From NCBI RefSeq assembly GCF_042850945.1, contig NZ_AP031496.1, positions 1,550,001 to 1,614,000 on the forward strand: a stretch of DNA of 64,000 bases. Reading direction: 5' to 3'. The notes under the pieces were generated by a model. It did no database searches. It saw nothing but the letters and a program-made list of their open reading frames with translations, and was not told where the DNA came from. Position 1 is the stretch's first letter. The number at the start of each line of letters is the position of its first letter. The position numbers were made by a program, and so were the translations under genes. Shown piece by piece: positions 35,645 to 45,367 of the stretch. This DNA is from Halioxenophilus aromaticivorans (GTDB lineage: Bacteria; Pseudomonadota; Gammaproteobacteria; Pseudomonadales; Cellvibrionaceae).

Positions 35645-36421
35645 TTGAGTCATATAGATCCTCGCGCAATCATAGATCCGACGGCGACCTTGGCCGAGGG
35701 CGTCAGCGTTGGCCCCTGGTCCATCATTGGGCCAGATGTCACCCTGGGAGAAGGCACGGTTGTAGAGTCGCATGTGGTGGTCAAAGGGCCTACCACCATC
35801 GGTAAAAACAACCGCATTTTTCAGTTCTCCAGCGTTGGCGAAGATACCCCGGATTTAAAATACAAGGGCGAACCTACCACGCTGGTGATTGGTGATAACA
35901 ACGTTATCCGCGAAGGCGTTACCATCCACCGCGGTACCGTCACCGGCCGCAGTGAAACCCGTATTGGCGATAACAATTTAATCATGGCCTACGCACATAT
36001 CGGCCACGATAGCGTGGTGGGCAACAATTGTATCCTGGTGAATAACGCCGCCCTGGCCGGCCACGTGAACGTCGGTAACTGGGCGATTTTGAGTGGTTTC
36101 ACCCTGGTGCACCAGTTTTGCTACATCGGTGCCCACAGTTTTACGGGGATGGGCAGTGTGATTGGCAAAGATGTACCTGCCTATATTATGGTCAACGGAA
36201 GCCCAGCAGCCGCAAAAAGCATCAACAAAGAAGGCCTGCGTCGACGCAATTTTAGCAAAGAAGAGATTGCGGCCATTAGCACCGGCTATAAAGTCATCTA
36301 CCGGCGCGGGTTAACCACCGATGAGGCCCTGGTCGAGCTGGCCTCGCTGGCCCAACAATACGATTGTATCCAGCCGTTAATTCATTCGTTGCAGTCTGCC
36401 TCAAGGGGCATTGTGCGTTAA
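35645..36421 (+). CDS. lpxA: UDP-N-acetylglucosamine O-acyltransferase
   Basis: First step of lipid A synthesis, acylating the 3-OH of UDP-GlcNAc (258 residues). Trimeric left-handed beta-helix: hexapeptide repeats begin at IDPRAIIDPTATLAEGVSVGPWSIIG, the catalytic His is in AYAHIGHDSVVGNN, and LSGFTLVHQFCYIGAHSFTGMGSVI is characteristic. The start is a TTG at 35645 (MSHIDPRAI), which matches the family. The gene ends two bases before lpxB. Confidence 0.95.
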   Translation: MSHIDPRAIIDPTATLAEGVSVGPWSIIGPDVTLGEGTVVESHVVVKGPTTIGKNNRIFQFSSVGEDTPDLKYKGEPTTLVIGDNNVIREGVTIHRGTVTGRSETRIGDNNLIMAYAHIGHDSVVGNNCILVNNAALAGHVNVGNWAILSGFTLVHQFCYIGAHSFTGMGSVIGKDVPAYIMVNGSPAAAKSINKEGLRRRNFSKEEIAAISTGYKVIYRRGLTTDEALVELASLAQQYDCIQPLIHSLQSASRGIVR

Positions 36422-36423
36422 GC

Positions 36424-37563
36424 ATGGCCAAACCCCTTCGATTCGGCCTGGTGGTGGGCGAACGCTCCGGCGACATCCTAGGCGCCGGTCTTATTCAAGC
36501 TATTAAACAACGTCATCCGGATGCGCAATTTGAAGGCATCGGCGGTGAACTAATGATGGCCCAGGGCTTTGATTCTTGGTTTGATCAAGAGCGCCTGGCG
36601 GTAATGGGGCTCATTGAGCCGCTCAAACGCCTGCCCGAGCTGTTGCGTATTCGCAAGCAACTGTTTCAGCGTTTTACTGCCAATCCACCGGACGTTTTTA
36701 TCGGGGTGGACTCACCGGATTTTAATCTCGACTTAGAACTTAAGCTGCGCAAACACGGTATTAAAACCGTGCATTACGTCAGTCCCTCGGTGTGGGCCTG
36801 GCGGCAGGGCAGAATCAAAAAGATCGCTCGTGCTGTGGATTTGATGCTCACTTTGCTGCCCTTCGAGGCGTCGTTCTATCGTCAGCACAATGTGCCGGTT
36901 AAGTTTGTTGGCCATCCGCTGGCCGATGAATTGGCCCCGGTGGACGACATTCAAGCTGTGCGGCAACGCTTGGCATTGCCTTGTGACGAGGTTCCCCTAG
37001 TAGCCTTGCTGCCCGGTAGCCGGGAAGCCGAAGTGCGCTTGGTGGGCCCGGTAATGTGGCAGGCAGCGCTACAAGCCCTGCGCCAGCAGCCGCAACTGCG
37101 ATTTGTTGTGCCGGCGGCCAACGCTGCTCGCCTTGCGCAAATAAAACAACAGCTCGCCGGCCACCCAGATTTACCCATTACAGTGGTGCAAGGGCAGTCT
37201 ACCCAAGTGATGGCGGCAGCCAACGCCGTAGTTATGGCGTCTGGTACCACAACCTTGGAAGCTCTGCTGCTGGGTAAGCCCATGGTTGTGGCCTATCGCA
37301 TGGCGCCATTGTCCTACGCCATATTGGCGCGGTTAGTGAAATCGAAATATATCAGTCTGCCTAACTTGTTGGCCGACAAACCCCTGGTGCCGGAACTCAT
37401 TCAAGATGCGGCCACGCCTGAAGCGTTAGCTGAGCAACTGCTACGAATACTGCAGCCGGGTGAGCAGCAGGTGCTGAAGCAAGAATTTTCTGCCATTCGT
37501 CAACAGCTGAGCTTGAACGCCAGCCAAGAGGCGGCCAAGGCGGTATTGGAGTTAGTAAATTGA
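36424..37563 (+). CDS. lpxB: Lipid-A-disaccharide synthase
   Basis: GT19 glycosyltransferase (379 residues) joining UDP-2,3-diacylglucosamine and lipid X. Visible motifs are GLVVGERSGDILGAGLI, FEGIGGELMMAQGF, VDSPDFNLDLELKLRKHGIKTVHYVSPSVWAWRQGRIK and VVMASGTTTLEALLLGKPMVVAYRMAPLSY. The frame opens inside lpxA, but MAKPLRFGL at 36424 is the expected start. Its stop overlaps the rnhB start (TTGA). Confidence 0.95.
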   Translation: MAKPLRFGLVVGERSGDILGAGLIQAIKQRHPDAQFEGIGGELMMAQGFDSWFDQERLAVMGLIEPLKRLPELLRIRKQLFQRFTANPPDVFIGVDSPDFNLDLELKLRKHGIKTVHYVSPSVWAWRQGRIKKIARAVDLMLTLLPFEASFYRQHNVPVKFVGHPLADELAPVDDIQAVRQRLALPCDEVPLVALLPGSREAEVRLVGPVMWQAALQALRQQPQLRFVVPAANAARLAQIKQQLAGHPDLPITVVQGQSTQVMAAANAVVMASGTTTLEALLLGKPMVVAYRMAPLSYAILARLVKSKYISLPNLLADKPLVPELIQDAATPEALAEQLLRILQPGEQQVLKQEFSAIRQQLSLNASQEAAKAVLELVN

Positions 37564-38156
37564 AAGTCTTAGAACCTTTTGTGTCTATCTATAGCGGGCA
37601 TCTCTTGGCTGGCGTGGACGAAGTAGGGCGCGGCCCCTTGGCCGGCGATGTGGTTACCGCCGCTGTTATTTTAGATCCAAATCACCCTATAGAAGGGCTG
37701 GCGGACTCAAAAAAGATTTCCGAGAAAAAGCGCGAGCGATTGTTCGATGAGATCAAAGAAAAAGCTCACGCCTATTGCATTGCCAGGGCCAGCGTGGCGG
37801 AAATTGACCAGTTGAATATTCTGCAGGCTAGCCTGTTGGCTATGAAACGTGCGGTGGAGGGCCTACCGGTGCAACCCGAGCATGTGTTGGTGGATGGCAA
37901 TAAAATACCCCGATGGCATTATCCTGCCGAGGCGGTGGTGTCCGGTGATGCGCGGGTGCCTTGTATTGCCGCCGCGTCCATTCTGGCCAAGGTTACACGA
38001 GACCGGGAAATGGTAGCGGCCGAGGCGACTTATCCTGGCTATGGTTTTGCCAAGCACAAGGGCTATCCCACCAAAGTTCATCTACAGGCCCTGGCCGACC
38101 AAGGGGTCAGTGCAATCCATCGGCGCTCCTATGCACCGGTGCTAAAACATTTATAG
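37560..38156 (+). CDS. rnhB: Ribonuclease HII
   Basis: Removes RNA from RNA-DNA hybrids and excises misincorporated ribonucleotides (198 residues). The catalytic DEDD set starts with GVDEVGRGPLAGDVV and includes VLVDGNKIP and the SILAKVTRDREM stretch, ending PTKVHLQALADQGVSAIHRRSY. It starts with TTG overlapping lpxB by 4 bases, so the two are coupled. The next gene is not dnaE, contrary to the common gammaproteobacterial order. Confidence 0.94.
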   Translation: MKVLEPFVSIYSGHLLAGVDEVGRGPLAGDVVTAAVILDPNHPIEGLADSKKISEKKRERLFDEIKEKAHAYCIARASVAEIDQLNILQASLLAMKRAVEGLPVQPEHVLVDGNKIPRWHYPAEAVVSGDARVPCIAAASILAKVTRDREMVAAEATYPGYGFAKHKGYPTKVHLQALADQGVSAIHRRSYAPVLKHL

Positions 38157-38196
38157 GCCGATCAGTTATAGGCCGAACCATAGGGCGGGGTAACCA

Positions 38197-39363
38197 GTGA
38201 GCAGCCAGGAGCCAGATTTACAGCTATTGATTGCCACTAATCGCCGTATTCGCAAGCACCGGCCAGATTTAGTGTTGGACGATACCCTAGACGACCAACT
38301 GCACTTGTTGCAATGCCAATTCAGTACTGGCTACGCCATAACTTTGCCGCCGATGGTGACCGTACCCGACGGCCCGCCGCAGGATCCACCCAAACGCCAG
38401 GGCTTCAAACGCAAAACTCAGCGGGTGGCAAAGAGATGGGCACGCAGTTTTCGCGGCGCCGTGGGTTCTAAAATACCTGGCGTGCAGCTGGCAGTGGTGG
38501 AAGAGCACCAACAAGCAGCGTGTTTACAGCGCTTGGTTGATCACAACGACAACACGCCCTGGCTCTTTTTTTTACACGGTAACAATCAAACCCTGGCCGA
38601 CAGCATTAAAGTGTGCCGGCAAATTCAACGTTACTACCGGGTTAACGTGTTTCTGTTCAGTTGGCCATCGCGCTCCTACAACCCAAGATCCATTCCCCAC
38701 CTGTTGGCCTCGGCGTTGATGATGACCCACCCGGCCACACGCATAGTCGCCCGGCTCACAGCGTTAAAATCGGTTTACGACCGCCACGCCCAGTATCGCG
38801 CAGCCCGCCAGCTGGCCGAGCATACCGTTGCGCACCTGCAGCAAGCCATGCAGCTGTTTGGCCAACACATACTTAAGCCGTTACAGCGACGCGGTGTGGC
38901 CGTCAATCTCTTGGTGCACAGCCTAGGCCATTACTTGTTGCTGCTGATGTTGCAGCGTGAGGATGTCGCCTTTGATTTTCAATTTGGCGCGGGCCTATTG
39001 CACCAAGCGGATATTGATGTCGATGACATTGCGCCGCTGTTGCAGCGCTTAACCTTGGTAAATCCGCAGCAGGTTTATTTAACTCACAACAAAAAAGACT
39101 ACGCGTTGTTTTTGTCAGGCCTGTGGAATAACCGGCTACAGCCAAAAAAAGCCTACAGCCGCGCTGGCAATGGCCTCAGTGATTGGGAGCTTGATGTGCC
39201 GGATCTACACGGTGCTCAAGTTATCGATTTAACCGGCCGCCGGCATGTTGGCTTTAACCACGGCATAGTCTGGCAAGAGCCAATCGATAAGATTAGTAAA
39301 GCCCAGTTTTCACAAGTGATAAATCATTCACAGCGCAATATAAATAACGATAATAGCCCGTGA
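38197..39363 (+). CDS. Alpha/beta hydrolase (DUF900-like)
   Basis: Unnamed 388-residue protein with an alpha/beta-hydrolase core. Visible are the oxyanion strand PWLFFLHGNNQTLADSI, the nucleophile elbow VHSLGHYLLLLML (a G-less variant of GxSxG), the acid strand HQADIDVDDIAP, and a late His region (RRHVGFNHGIVW). These match the layout of DUF900/esterase-like proteins. A basic proline-rich N-terminal stretch (about residues 50-95) has no signal peptide, so it is probably cytoplasmic. It follows rnhB by 40 bases and may be co-transcribed with the lipid A genes. Substrate unknown. Confidence 0.65.
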   Translation: MSSQEPDLQLLIATNRRIRKHRPDLVLDDTLDDQLHLLQCQFSTGYAITLPPMVTVPDGPPQDPPKRQGFKRKTQRVAKRWARSFRGAVGSKIPGVQLAVVEEHQQAACLQRLVDHNDNTPWLFFLHGNNQTLADSIKVCRQIQRYYRVNVFLFSWPSRSYNPRSIPHLLASALMMTHPATRIVARLTALKSVYDRHAQYRAARQLAEHTVAHLQQAMQLFGQHILKPLQRRGVAVNLLVHSLGHYLLLLMLQREDVAFDFQFGAGLLHQADIDVDDIAPLLQRLTLVNPQQVYLTHNKKDYALFLSGLWNNRLQPKKAYSRAGNGLSDWELDVPDLHGAQVIDLTGRRHVGFNHGIVWQEPIDKISKAQFSQVINHSQRNINNDNSP

Positions 39364-39817
39364 GCGAGAGAATTTTTTCTTACCGGTTTATTGAACCGTG
39401 ACGAATTATTATCACTTTAATGCTGTTATAGTCAGAAAATAACTCACTCAAGGGCGCTTTTCTCAATAAACTCAACCGTTGTTGTTTTGTTCATTGAGGG
39501 GAGTATCCATCCGAACGTCAGTTTACTCTAATGGCCCAGTTGTCTTTGGGTTATTACCTTGTTTTTTGTTTGTGCCCAAGTCAGGTTTGTTGTTGATCGT
39601 GTGAATTGTTAAGCAGTGTTAGTCGCTTGTTTGCTTAAGCCAGTTTTAACGGACTATGCAATGGCGGGTTTGATGGGAGGCATCGACAGAATAAATGCAA
39701 AGCAAAGGGAAGTGGGGTTTTCGGTTTATACGCGCATGATCTAGCGGTGCCAAAACCTTGTCTAGCAACGCACTCCCACTACTACCTGCAAATCGTTGGG
39801 AGCAACGGGGATATACA
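39364..39817. other. Long leader/promoter region of the S8 protease gene
   Basis: 454 bases without a gene. The last 120 bases before the protease ATG can form two hairpins: GGTTTT(C)GG near 39716-39724 with CCAAAACC near 39750-39757, and CTCCCA (about 39772-39777) with TGGGAG (about 39797-39802). The second lies just before the GGGGA ribosome binding site. I checked against c-di-GMP-I and other common riboswitch cores and did not find a match. Confidence 0.4.
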
Positions 39818-42800
39818 ATGAACAAAAAACTACTAGCAGCGGCTTCGTTGTCGGTAATGTTGTCGGGGGGCATGTGGGCGCAAGTATCCACAGCGGTACA
39901 GTCCACCAAACAACAGCCCGCCATATTGCAAGCTGCGACTGACCCAGTCAAAGCCGATAAATCGGTTAATCGCATAGATAAGAAAGTCTTTGTCCCAGAA
40001 AAGGGCATTAGCGGAGAACATCGCTACATTGTCCGTTTTGAAGAAGAGCCACTGGCCACCTACAGCGGTAAAATTCCAGGCTTGGCGTCCAGCCAAAGCA
40101 AAAGCTTAAAAGGCGCCCTAGGTAAATCCGGCCTAGGCCAAAAATCCACAACCAGATTCAACGCCAAAAGCTCCGAATCTCAAGCCTATGTTGGTTATTT
40201 AAAACAGCGTCAGGTTGAGATGGAAAGCCAAATCAGCAACCGTTTGGGCCGCAGTCTGGACGTTAAACATCGCTTCCAAAGCGCCATCAACGGCGTCACT
40301 TTGAGCATGACCCAAGAGGAAGCCAAGCGCGTTTCCAGCTTGCCAGGAATTGCCAAAATCCAACGTGACCGCATCGACCAGCTGCAAACCGATCGCGGCC
40401 CAACCTACATTGAAGCGCCTTTTATTTGGGACGGCGAAGCCAATGGTATAGCCGCAAAAGGCGAGGGCATTGTCATCGCTATTATGGATAGCGGTATCAA
40501 CGGCGATCATCCTTCGTTTGCGGCGGTGGCCAGTGATGGCTACGAGCACGTTAACCCACTGGGTGACGGCACTTACTTGGGTATTTGTAACCCCGTCAGT
40601 GCCGACTACGACGCCGAGGTGGAATGTAACAGCAAATTGATTGGCCGTTACTCCTTCCTTGAGGCCAGTATCACCGAAAACAATTCGGAAGATCTCGACG
40701 GCCACGGCTCCCACGTCGCCAGTACTGCTGGTGGTAACCCGGTAAAAGCGCCTGTATTTGATACCGAAGGCACGCCCACGGGTTTGGAAATTTCCATCTC
40801 TGGCGTGGCCCCGCGGGCCAATATTATTGCGCTAGAGGTGTGTGGCGAAGACGGTTGTTACACCAGTGACCGAGTTGCCGCCTTGGACCAAATCATTGCC
40901 GATGGCATTGTCGATGTGGTCAACCACTCCATCGGTTCTACCACCCCTGTGAATTCATCGCCTTGGGAAGATGCCATGGATCTGGCGTGGTTATCAGCCC
41001 GTGCGGCCGGTATTACCATTGCTAACTCCGCCGGTAACAACGGCCCAGACCCAGCAACCTTGGGTGGCACTGGCGCGCCGTGGATTACCAACTCCGGTAA
41101 CTTTACCCACGACCGAGCCATCGCCCCTAAAACCCTGGAAGACATGACCGGCGGTGACACTTTGCCTCCGGCCAATATCACCGGTGCGGCGCTGTCTGGT
41201 GGTGTGGGTCCAGCCCCCATTGTGTTTGCCGGTGACTACGAAAACGGCGATGTTGATCCTGAGCAGTGTTTAACGCCATTCCCGGCGGGCACTTGGACCA
41301 ACGAAATCGTTATGTGTGAGCGTGGTACCATCGCTCGGGTTGATAAGTGTATCAACGTGCGTGAGGGCGGTGCGGCCGGTTGTATCCTAGCCAACGTTGC
41401 TGGCGGTGCAACTTCTCTGGTTAACGATGCCCATGTCATTCCTGCCATCCAGATCAGCGCCGAAGACGGCGAGGCTGTGAAAGCTTGGTTGGCCAGCGGT
41501 ACCGGCCATACTGGTGTTATTAGCAATAACCTAGTGCCATTTGGTTCTGACCCAGCCCTGGGCGGCATTGCCAGCAGTGGTACTTCTCGCGGTCCGAACC
41601 TTAGCCAAGACTATCTGCCTGTATCGGTGGGTGCGCCGGGTACCGATATCTACGCTGCGCTGCATAACGGTGTTGAATATGGCTTCCTAAGCGGAACCTC
41701 CATGGCCAGCCCGCACACCGCAGGTGCCACCGCGTTGATGAAGCAAATTCACCCCGAGTGGACCGACGCCGAGATCTTGTCTGCCCTAATGACCACGGCA
41801 AACTTCACCGGCGCTAAGAAAGAGGACGGTGAAACACCGGCTGACCCCTTCGACGTGGGTGGCGGTATTATTCAACTGAGCAAGGCCTCTACTGCAGGCC
41901 TGTTATTGGATGAAACCATCGCTAACTTCGAAGCCGCAGATCCAGCCCTAGGTGGCGACCCTAAAACGCTGAATTTGGCAGGCCTATTGACCCGCGCCTG
42001 TTTGATTGAGTGTACTTGGACGCGTAGCTTCACAGCCACCACGGCGGGTACCTGGAGCGTTGCTACCTCGGCTGCCAATGTAACTGCGCAACCGGCCAGC
42101 TTCAGTTTGGCTGCCGGTGAATCGCAAACCGTAACCGTAACGGTTGACGCTGCAGGCTTGGAAGAAACCTGGTACCACGAGCTGGTAACGCTGACTCCTA
42201 GTGGCGACCTACCTGAGCAACACCTGACCGTATCCTATGTACCTTCTAACGGTGTACTGCCTGAATACGTCGCGCTAACGGCTCACCGCGATGCCGACTC
42301 CGCACTTATTGAGGGCCTTACCGCTGCTGCCATCGATGATCTGCAAATCGAGCTGACTGGCTTGGTTGCACCAACCTCCACCAGTTTGTCTTTGGCCGGC
42401 GATTCCGATAACAGCACCCCGTTCGATAATCTTGCCGACGGTGTTTTCTTTAAAACCATCGAAGTGGATGAAACTGCCACCCGCTTGATTGCTGCCACCA
42501 GCGATGCCACCTCCACCTCGCCCGATTTGGACATTTACATCGGTTACGATTTGGACGGCGACGGCCTACCTGGCGACGGTGAAATAGCCTGTATCAGTGC
42601 CACGGCTTCGGCTGAGGAGTTCTGTGATGTTACCGGTATCTTCCCCGGCACTTGGTGGGTGCTGGTGCAAAACTGGCAAGCTTCTGATGCCGGTACCGAT
42701 ACCGCTGAGTTAAAAACCACCTTGGTTGCCGGTGATGCAGGTAACGCCTCGGTCACTGGCCCAGCTGCTGTGCCAGAGCTAGAGCCATTTGATCTGCGTA

Positions 42801-44251
42801 TGCTGTGGGATCTGGAGAACGTTGCCGAAGGCGATACGCTGTACGGTACCATCACTCTTGGTGCTAGCGCCGGTGATCCTGCCGGTATTGGTATTATCCC
42901 AGTTGAGTTGACTCGCTCAGTGGACGACGTTGCCTTTGCGGCCAGCACTGACACCGCTGCAGCCGGAGACTCCGTTAGCTTCCTGGCGGAAATTATCCCC
43001 AACCTGACCACCTCCGATCGCACCTACACCGTGACTGCTGCCATTCCTGACGGCATGACCCTGGTGGATGGTTCTATTTCGGCCGGCGGTGAAGTGGTTG
43101 GCGATAAGATTGTGTGGACTGTAGCCATGCCAAGTTTGGCCGATTCTGAGCCTACCTACGTGGCAGTTACCAGTGAAGAAGACGCCGCCTGTGCTGCACC
43201 ATTTGCAAACAGCGGTGCCTACACAGACCTGGAGCAGTTTGGAATTTTGCCAGACACCACCGTCTCCGGAGATAGCGTAAGTTTCTCGGCGTTTAGCAGC
43301 CAGAACTTCAACTTCTACGGCGAGGACTTTGTGGGTGGCATGAACTTTACCGACGACGGCTTTGTGTTCTTCAACTCCTCGCAGGGCGCCACGCCTTGGG
43401 AAAACACGCCGATCCCAGATGTATCCGATCCTAATGATCTGATTGCAGTTCTGTGGCGCGACATGGTTATCCCAACGCCAAGCACCACGCCGGGCGAAGT
43501 TGCCGGTGTCACCCTGGCTTCTGCTGGTCCTGATGTGACCATCGTTGAGTACGACAACATGAAGTTGTACCCCGGCGACGGCGATGACAGCATCGACTTT
43601 GAAGTAGCCATTATGGGTTACGCCGATGACACCCCAGGGGCCTATGAGATTATGGTTGCCTTTGACAACATCAATGTCGACTCCTCTGTGGGTACCATTG
43701 GCGTTGAAAACCAACTCGGTACCGCCGGTACGCAAGTGGCCTTCAACGATGTTGCCATAGCCAATGGCATGGCCATTTGTTACGACCTGGTACAACCGGC
43801 CTACGATGCAGCAGCACTCAGCTTCGAAGCAACGGTGGACGCCGGCATTGCGGACAGTGAGCTTAGCGTGGCGTTAACCAGCGAAGTTGATGTGCCCGGC
43901 ACCGAAGCCGTTACCGAAACCGTTTCCATTGCGGTTGAAGGTGCAGTTTCGAATTACCGTGGCCGCTTTGTTGGGCCGTTCGTTGACGGTGCCGTGGTTG
44001 AAAAAGGCGATTTCATTAAGCCCCGCTTGGTGATGTTCGACGGTAAGTACCGCACCATTGAACCGGAAATGACCCTAACCATTCTGCGTGCTAACGGCAG
44101 CGTATTGCTTAGCAAGCGCGGTCAGAAGCTTTATTCCAACAAGATTTACTACCGCAACATTATGTCGCGTTGGATGAAGCCCGGCAGTTACACAATGCAA
44201 GCCATTGTGGACGGTGAAGTCATAGACGAAGTGGAATACACCATCCAGTAA
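39818..44251 (+). CDS. Secreted subtilisin-like (S8) serine protease with PA and C-terminal domains
   Basis: Large exported protease of 1477 residues. A signal peptide (MNKKLLAAASLSVMLSGGMWA) is followed by an I9-type propeptide (HRYIVRFEEEPLA...VKHRFQSAINGVTLSMTQEEAKRV). The catalytic triad is visible: D224 in IMDSGINGDHP, H296 in DGHGSHVAS and S628 in SGTSMASPH, with the oxyanion Asn in NSAGNNGPD. A PA domain (about 435-560) is inserted before the serine. Downstream are an Fn3-like region, a PPC-like segment (DLDIYIGYDLDGDG...GTWWVLVQNW), a DUF11-like beta domain and a C-terminal beta region. The ATG at 39818 has GGGGA upstream. Probably extracellular protein degradation. Confidence 0.88.
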   Translation: MNKKLLAAASLSVMLSGGMWAQVSTAVQSTKQQPAILQAATDPVKADKSVNRIDKKVFVPEKGISGEHRYIVRFEEEPLATYSGKIPGLASSQSKSLKGALGKSGLGQKSTTRFNAKSSESQAYVGYLKQRQVEMESQISNRLGRSLDVKHRFQSAINGVTLSMTQEEAKRVSSLPGIAKIQRDRIDQLQTDRGPTYIEAPFIWDGEANGIAAKGEGIVIAIMDSGINGDHPSFAAVASDGYEHVNPLGDGTYLGICNPVSADYDAEVECNSKLIGRYSFLEASITENNSEDLDGHGSHVASTAGGNPVKAPVFDTEGTPTGLEISISGVAPRANIIALEVCGEDGCYTSDRVAALDQIIADGIVDVVNHSIGSTTPVNSSPWEDAMDLAWLSARAAGITIANSAGNNGPDPATLGGTGAPWITNSGNFTHDRAIAPKTLEDMTGGDTLPPANITGAALSGGVGPAPIVFAGDYENGDVDPEQCLTPFPAGTWTNEIVMCERGTIARVDKCINVREGGAAGCILANVAGGATSLVNDAHVIPAIQISAEDGEAVKAWLASGTGHTGVISNNLVPFGSDPALGGIASSGTSRGPNLSQDYLPVSVGAPGTDIYAALHNGVEYGFLSGTSMASPHTAGATALMKQIHPEWTDAEILSALMTTANFTGAKKEDGETPADPFDVGGGIIQLSKASTAGLLLDETIANFEAADPALGGDPKTLNLAGLLTRACLIECTWTRSFTATTAGTWSVATSAANVTAQPASFSLAAGESQTVTVTVDAAGLEETWYHELVTLTPSGDLPEQHLTVSYVPSNGVLPEYVALTAHRDADSALIEGLTAAAIDDLQIELTGLVAPTSTSLSLAGDSDNSTPFDNLADGVFFKTIEVDETATRLIAATSDATSTSPDLDIYIGYDLDGDGLPGDGEIACISATASAEEFCDVTGIFPGTWWVLVQNWQASDAGTDTAELKTTLVAGDAGNASVTGPAAVPELEPFDLRMLWDLENVAEGDTLYGTITLGASAGDPAGIGIIPVELTRSVDDVAFAASTDTAAAGDSVSFLAEIIPNLTTSDRTYTVTAAIPDGMTLVDGSISAGGEVVGDKIVWTVAMPSLADSEPTYVAVTSEEDAACAAPFANSGAYTDLEQFGILPDTTVSGDSVSFSAFSSQNFNFYGEDFVGGMNFTDDGFVFFNSSQGATPWENTPIPDVSDPNDLIAVLWRDMVIPTPSTTPGEVAGVTLASAGPDVTIVEYDNMKLYPGDGDDSIDFEVAIMGYADDTPGAYEIMVAFDNINVDSSVGTIGVENQLGTAGTQVAFNDVAIANGMAICYDLVQPAYDAAALSFEATVDAGIADSELSVALTSEVDVPGTEAVTETVSIAVEGAVSNYRGRFVGPFVDGAVVEKGDFIKPRLVMFDGKYRTIEPEMTLTILRANGSVLLSKRGQKLYSNKIYYRNIMSRWMKPGSYTMQAIVDGEVIDEVEYTIQ

Positions 44252-44293
44252 GCGGATGTTAGGCACAGGGAAGTGCCGTTGAAAAACCGAAAA

Positions 44294-44317
44294 GCGCCCC
44301 TCAGTGGGCGTTTTTTT
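44294..44317 (+). terminator. Intrinsic terminator after the S8 protease
   Basis: CGCCC (44295-44299) pairs with GGGCG (44306-44310) around a CTCAGT loop, followed by TTTTTTT (44311-44317). It lies 45 bases past the protease stop and before the convergent AraC gene. Confidence 0.75.
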
Positions 44318-44341
44318 ATGCTCGGTGATTATTCACCTAAC

Positions 44342-45355
44342 CTAGCCACCGACCTTACGGCGATAGGTGTAGGGGGTGACTCCCGTCCAGCGTTTAAAGG
44401 AGCGGGTAAACGTACTGGTTTCGGCAAAACCGGTGAGCTCGGCAATGCCCTCAATAGACTCGCCACTTTGGGTGAGAGCATTAATGGCGATATCCCGGCG
44501 CAGTTGATCCTTTAAATCCTGATACTCAATACCTTCGTTTTTTAGCCGCCGTCGTAGGCGCTTGGGATGGATATCCAAGTGTTCGGCCACCGCTTCTAAA
44601 TTGGGCCGCGTGTACAGCAGCGATTGCAACGCCGTACGGGTACGCGCCGTCCAGGATTGCTCGCTGTAGGCGTTCATTAAAATGTTAAACAGCGGTCGCC
44701 GCAGAAACAGCAGTAGATCTTCCTGGCCCTGTTTGATAGGAAGCGACAGAAGGCTTCGGTCAAACAACAGTTCACAAAAGGACTGCACGCGGTCAAATTG
44801 AATCTCCGCCGGTGGAAACATAAACCGGTAATCCGATCCGTGCGTGGGGCGGCTGTAATTCAAATGCACAGCCTGCACTGGTACATCGTGGCTGGTTAGC
44901 CAGGTTAATACACGATGATGGGCAAACATAAAGTGCTCGTAAGCAAAGGGGGCAATTATTTCGTCGGATACTACCGGAGCGAACTTCAAACTGGCGTGGC
45001 TTGCCGATGTGGAATACGACACCCGAAAGCCTTGGCCCAATAGGTCGTAAAACTGATTGATGCGAGCCAACGCCTGGGCCAAATTCTTGGTGGTAACCAA
45101 CCAGTGGCACAGTGCTTGGGAAGTGCCAACACGCTGCGGGCTTTGGCTGAAACCCATGAGCTCGTCGTTCATGGCGCGGATCGCCAAAGACTGCATATGG
45201 GAATACTGAGCCGCACTGATGCGGGCGTTGGGTTGCTGCAGTATAACCGGCGGGATGCTGGCCTGTATTAGCCACTGGTCCACCTGGTAGCCCTGGTCTT
45301 TGGCTGGTGCCAAGGCCGCATTCAGCAGGGGAATAGGGATGGATATGTCGTTCAT
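44342..45355 (-). CDS. AraC-family transcriptional regulator (OruR/AraC_E type)
   Basis: 337-residue activator-type regulator. The N-terminal two-thirds resembles the arabinose-binding-like domain of OruR/ArgR-type regulators (YQVDQWLIQASIPPVILQQPNARISAAQYSHM..., ending in a helix set). The C-terminal AraC HTH pair is clear: LEAVAEHLDIHPKRLRRRLKNEGI and IEGIAELTGFAETSTFTRSFKRWTGVTPYTYRR. It is divergent from the SDR gene at 45576 and is the probable regulator of the SDR/enoyl-CoA hydratase pair. The effector is unknown; hydrophobic or fatty-acid-like ligands are typical of the group. Confidence 0.85.
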   Translation of the reverse strand: MNDISIPIPLLNAALAPAKDQGYQVDQWLIQASIPPVILQQPNARISAAQYSHMQSLAIRAMNDELMGFSQSPQRVGTSQALCHWLVTTKNLAQALARINQFYDLLGQGFRVSYSTSASHASLKFAPVVSDEIIAPFAYEHFMFAHHRVLTWLTSHDVPVQAVHLNYSRPTHGSDYRFMFPPAEIQFDRVQSFCELLFDRSLLSLPIKQGQEDLLLFLRRPLFNILMNAYSEQSWTARTRTALQSLLYTRPNLEAVAEHLDIHPKRLRRRLKNEGIEYQDLKDQLRRDIAINALTQSGESIEGIAELTGFAETSTFTRSFKRWTGVTPYTYRRKVGG

Positions 45356-45367
45356 CTAAGGCTCCGG

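Noticed and set aside
39640..39817. c-di-GMP-I riboswitch before the S8 protease
   Set aside because: Some A/G-rich pieces look similar, but the conserved receptor segments are absent; kept only as a structured leader.
42917..43795. 292-codon open frame antisense to the S8 protease
   Set aside because: Its translation is a composition shadow of the protease codons with no family features; the plus-strand protease has clear catalytic motifs and domains.
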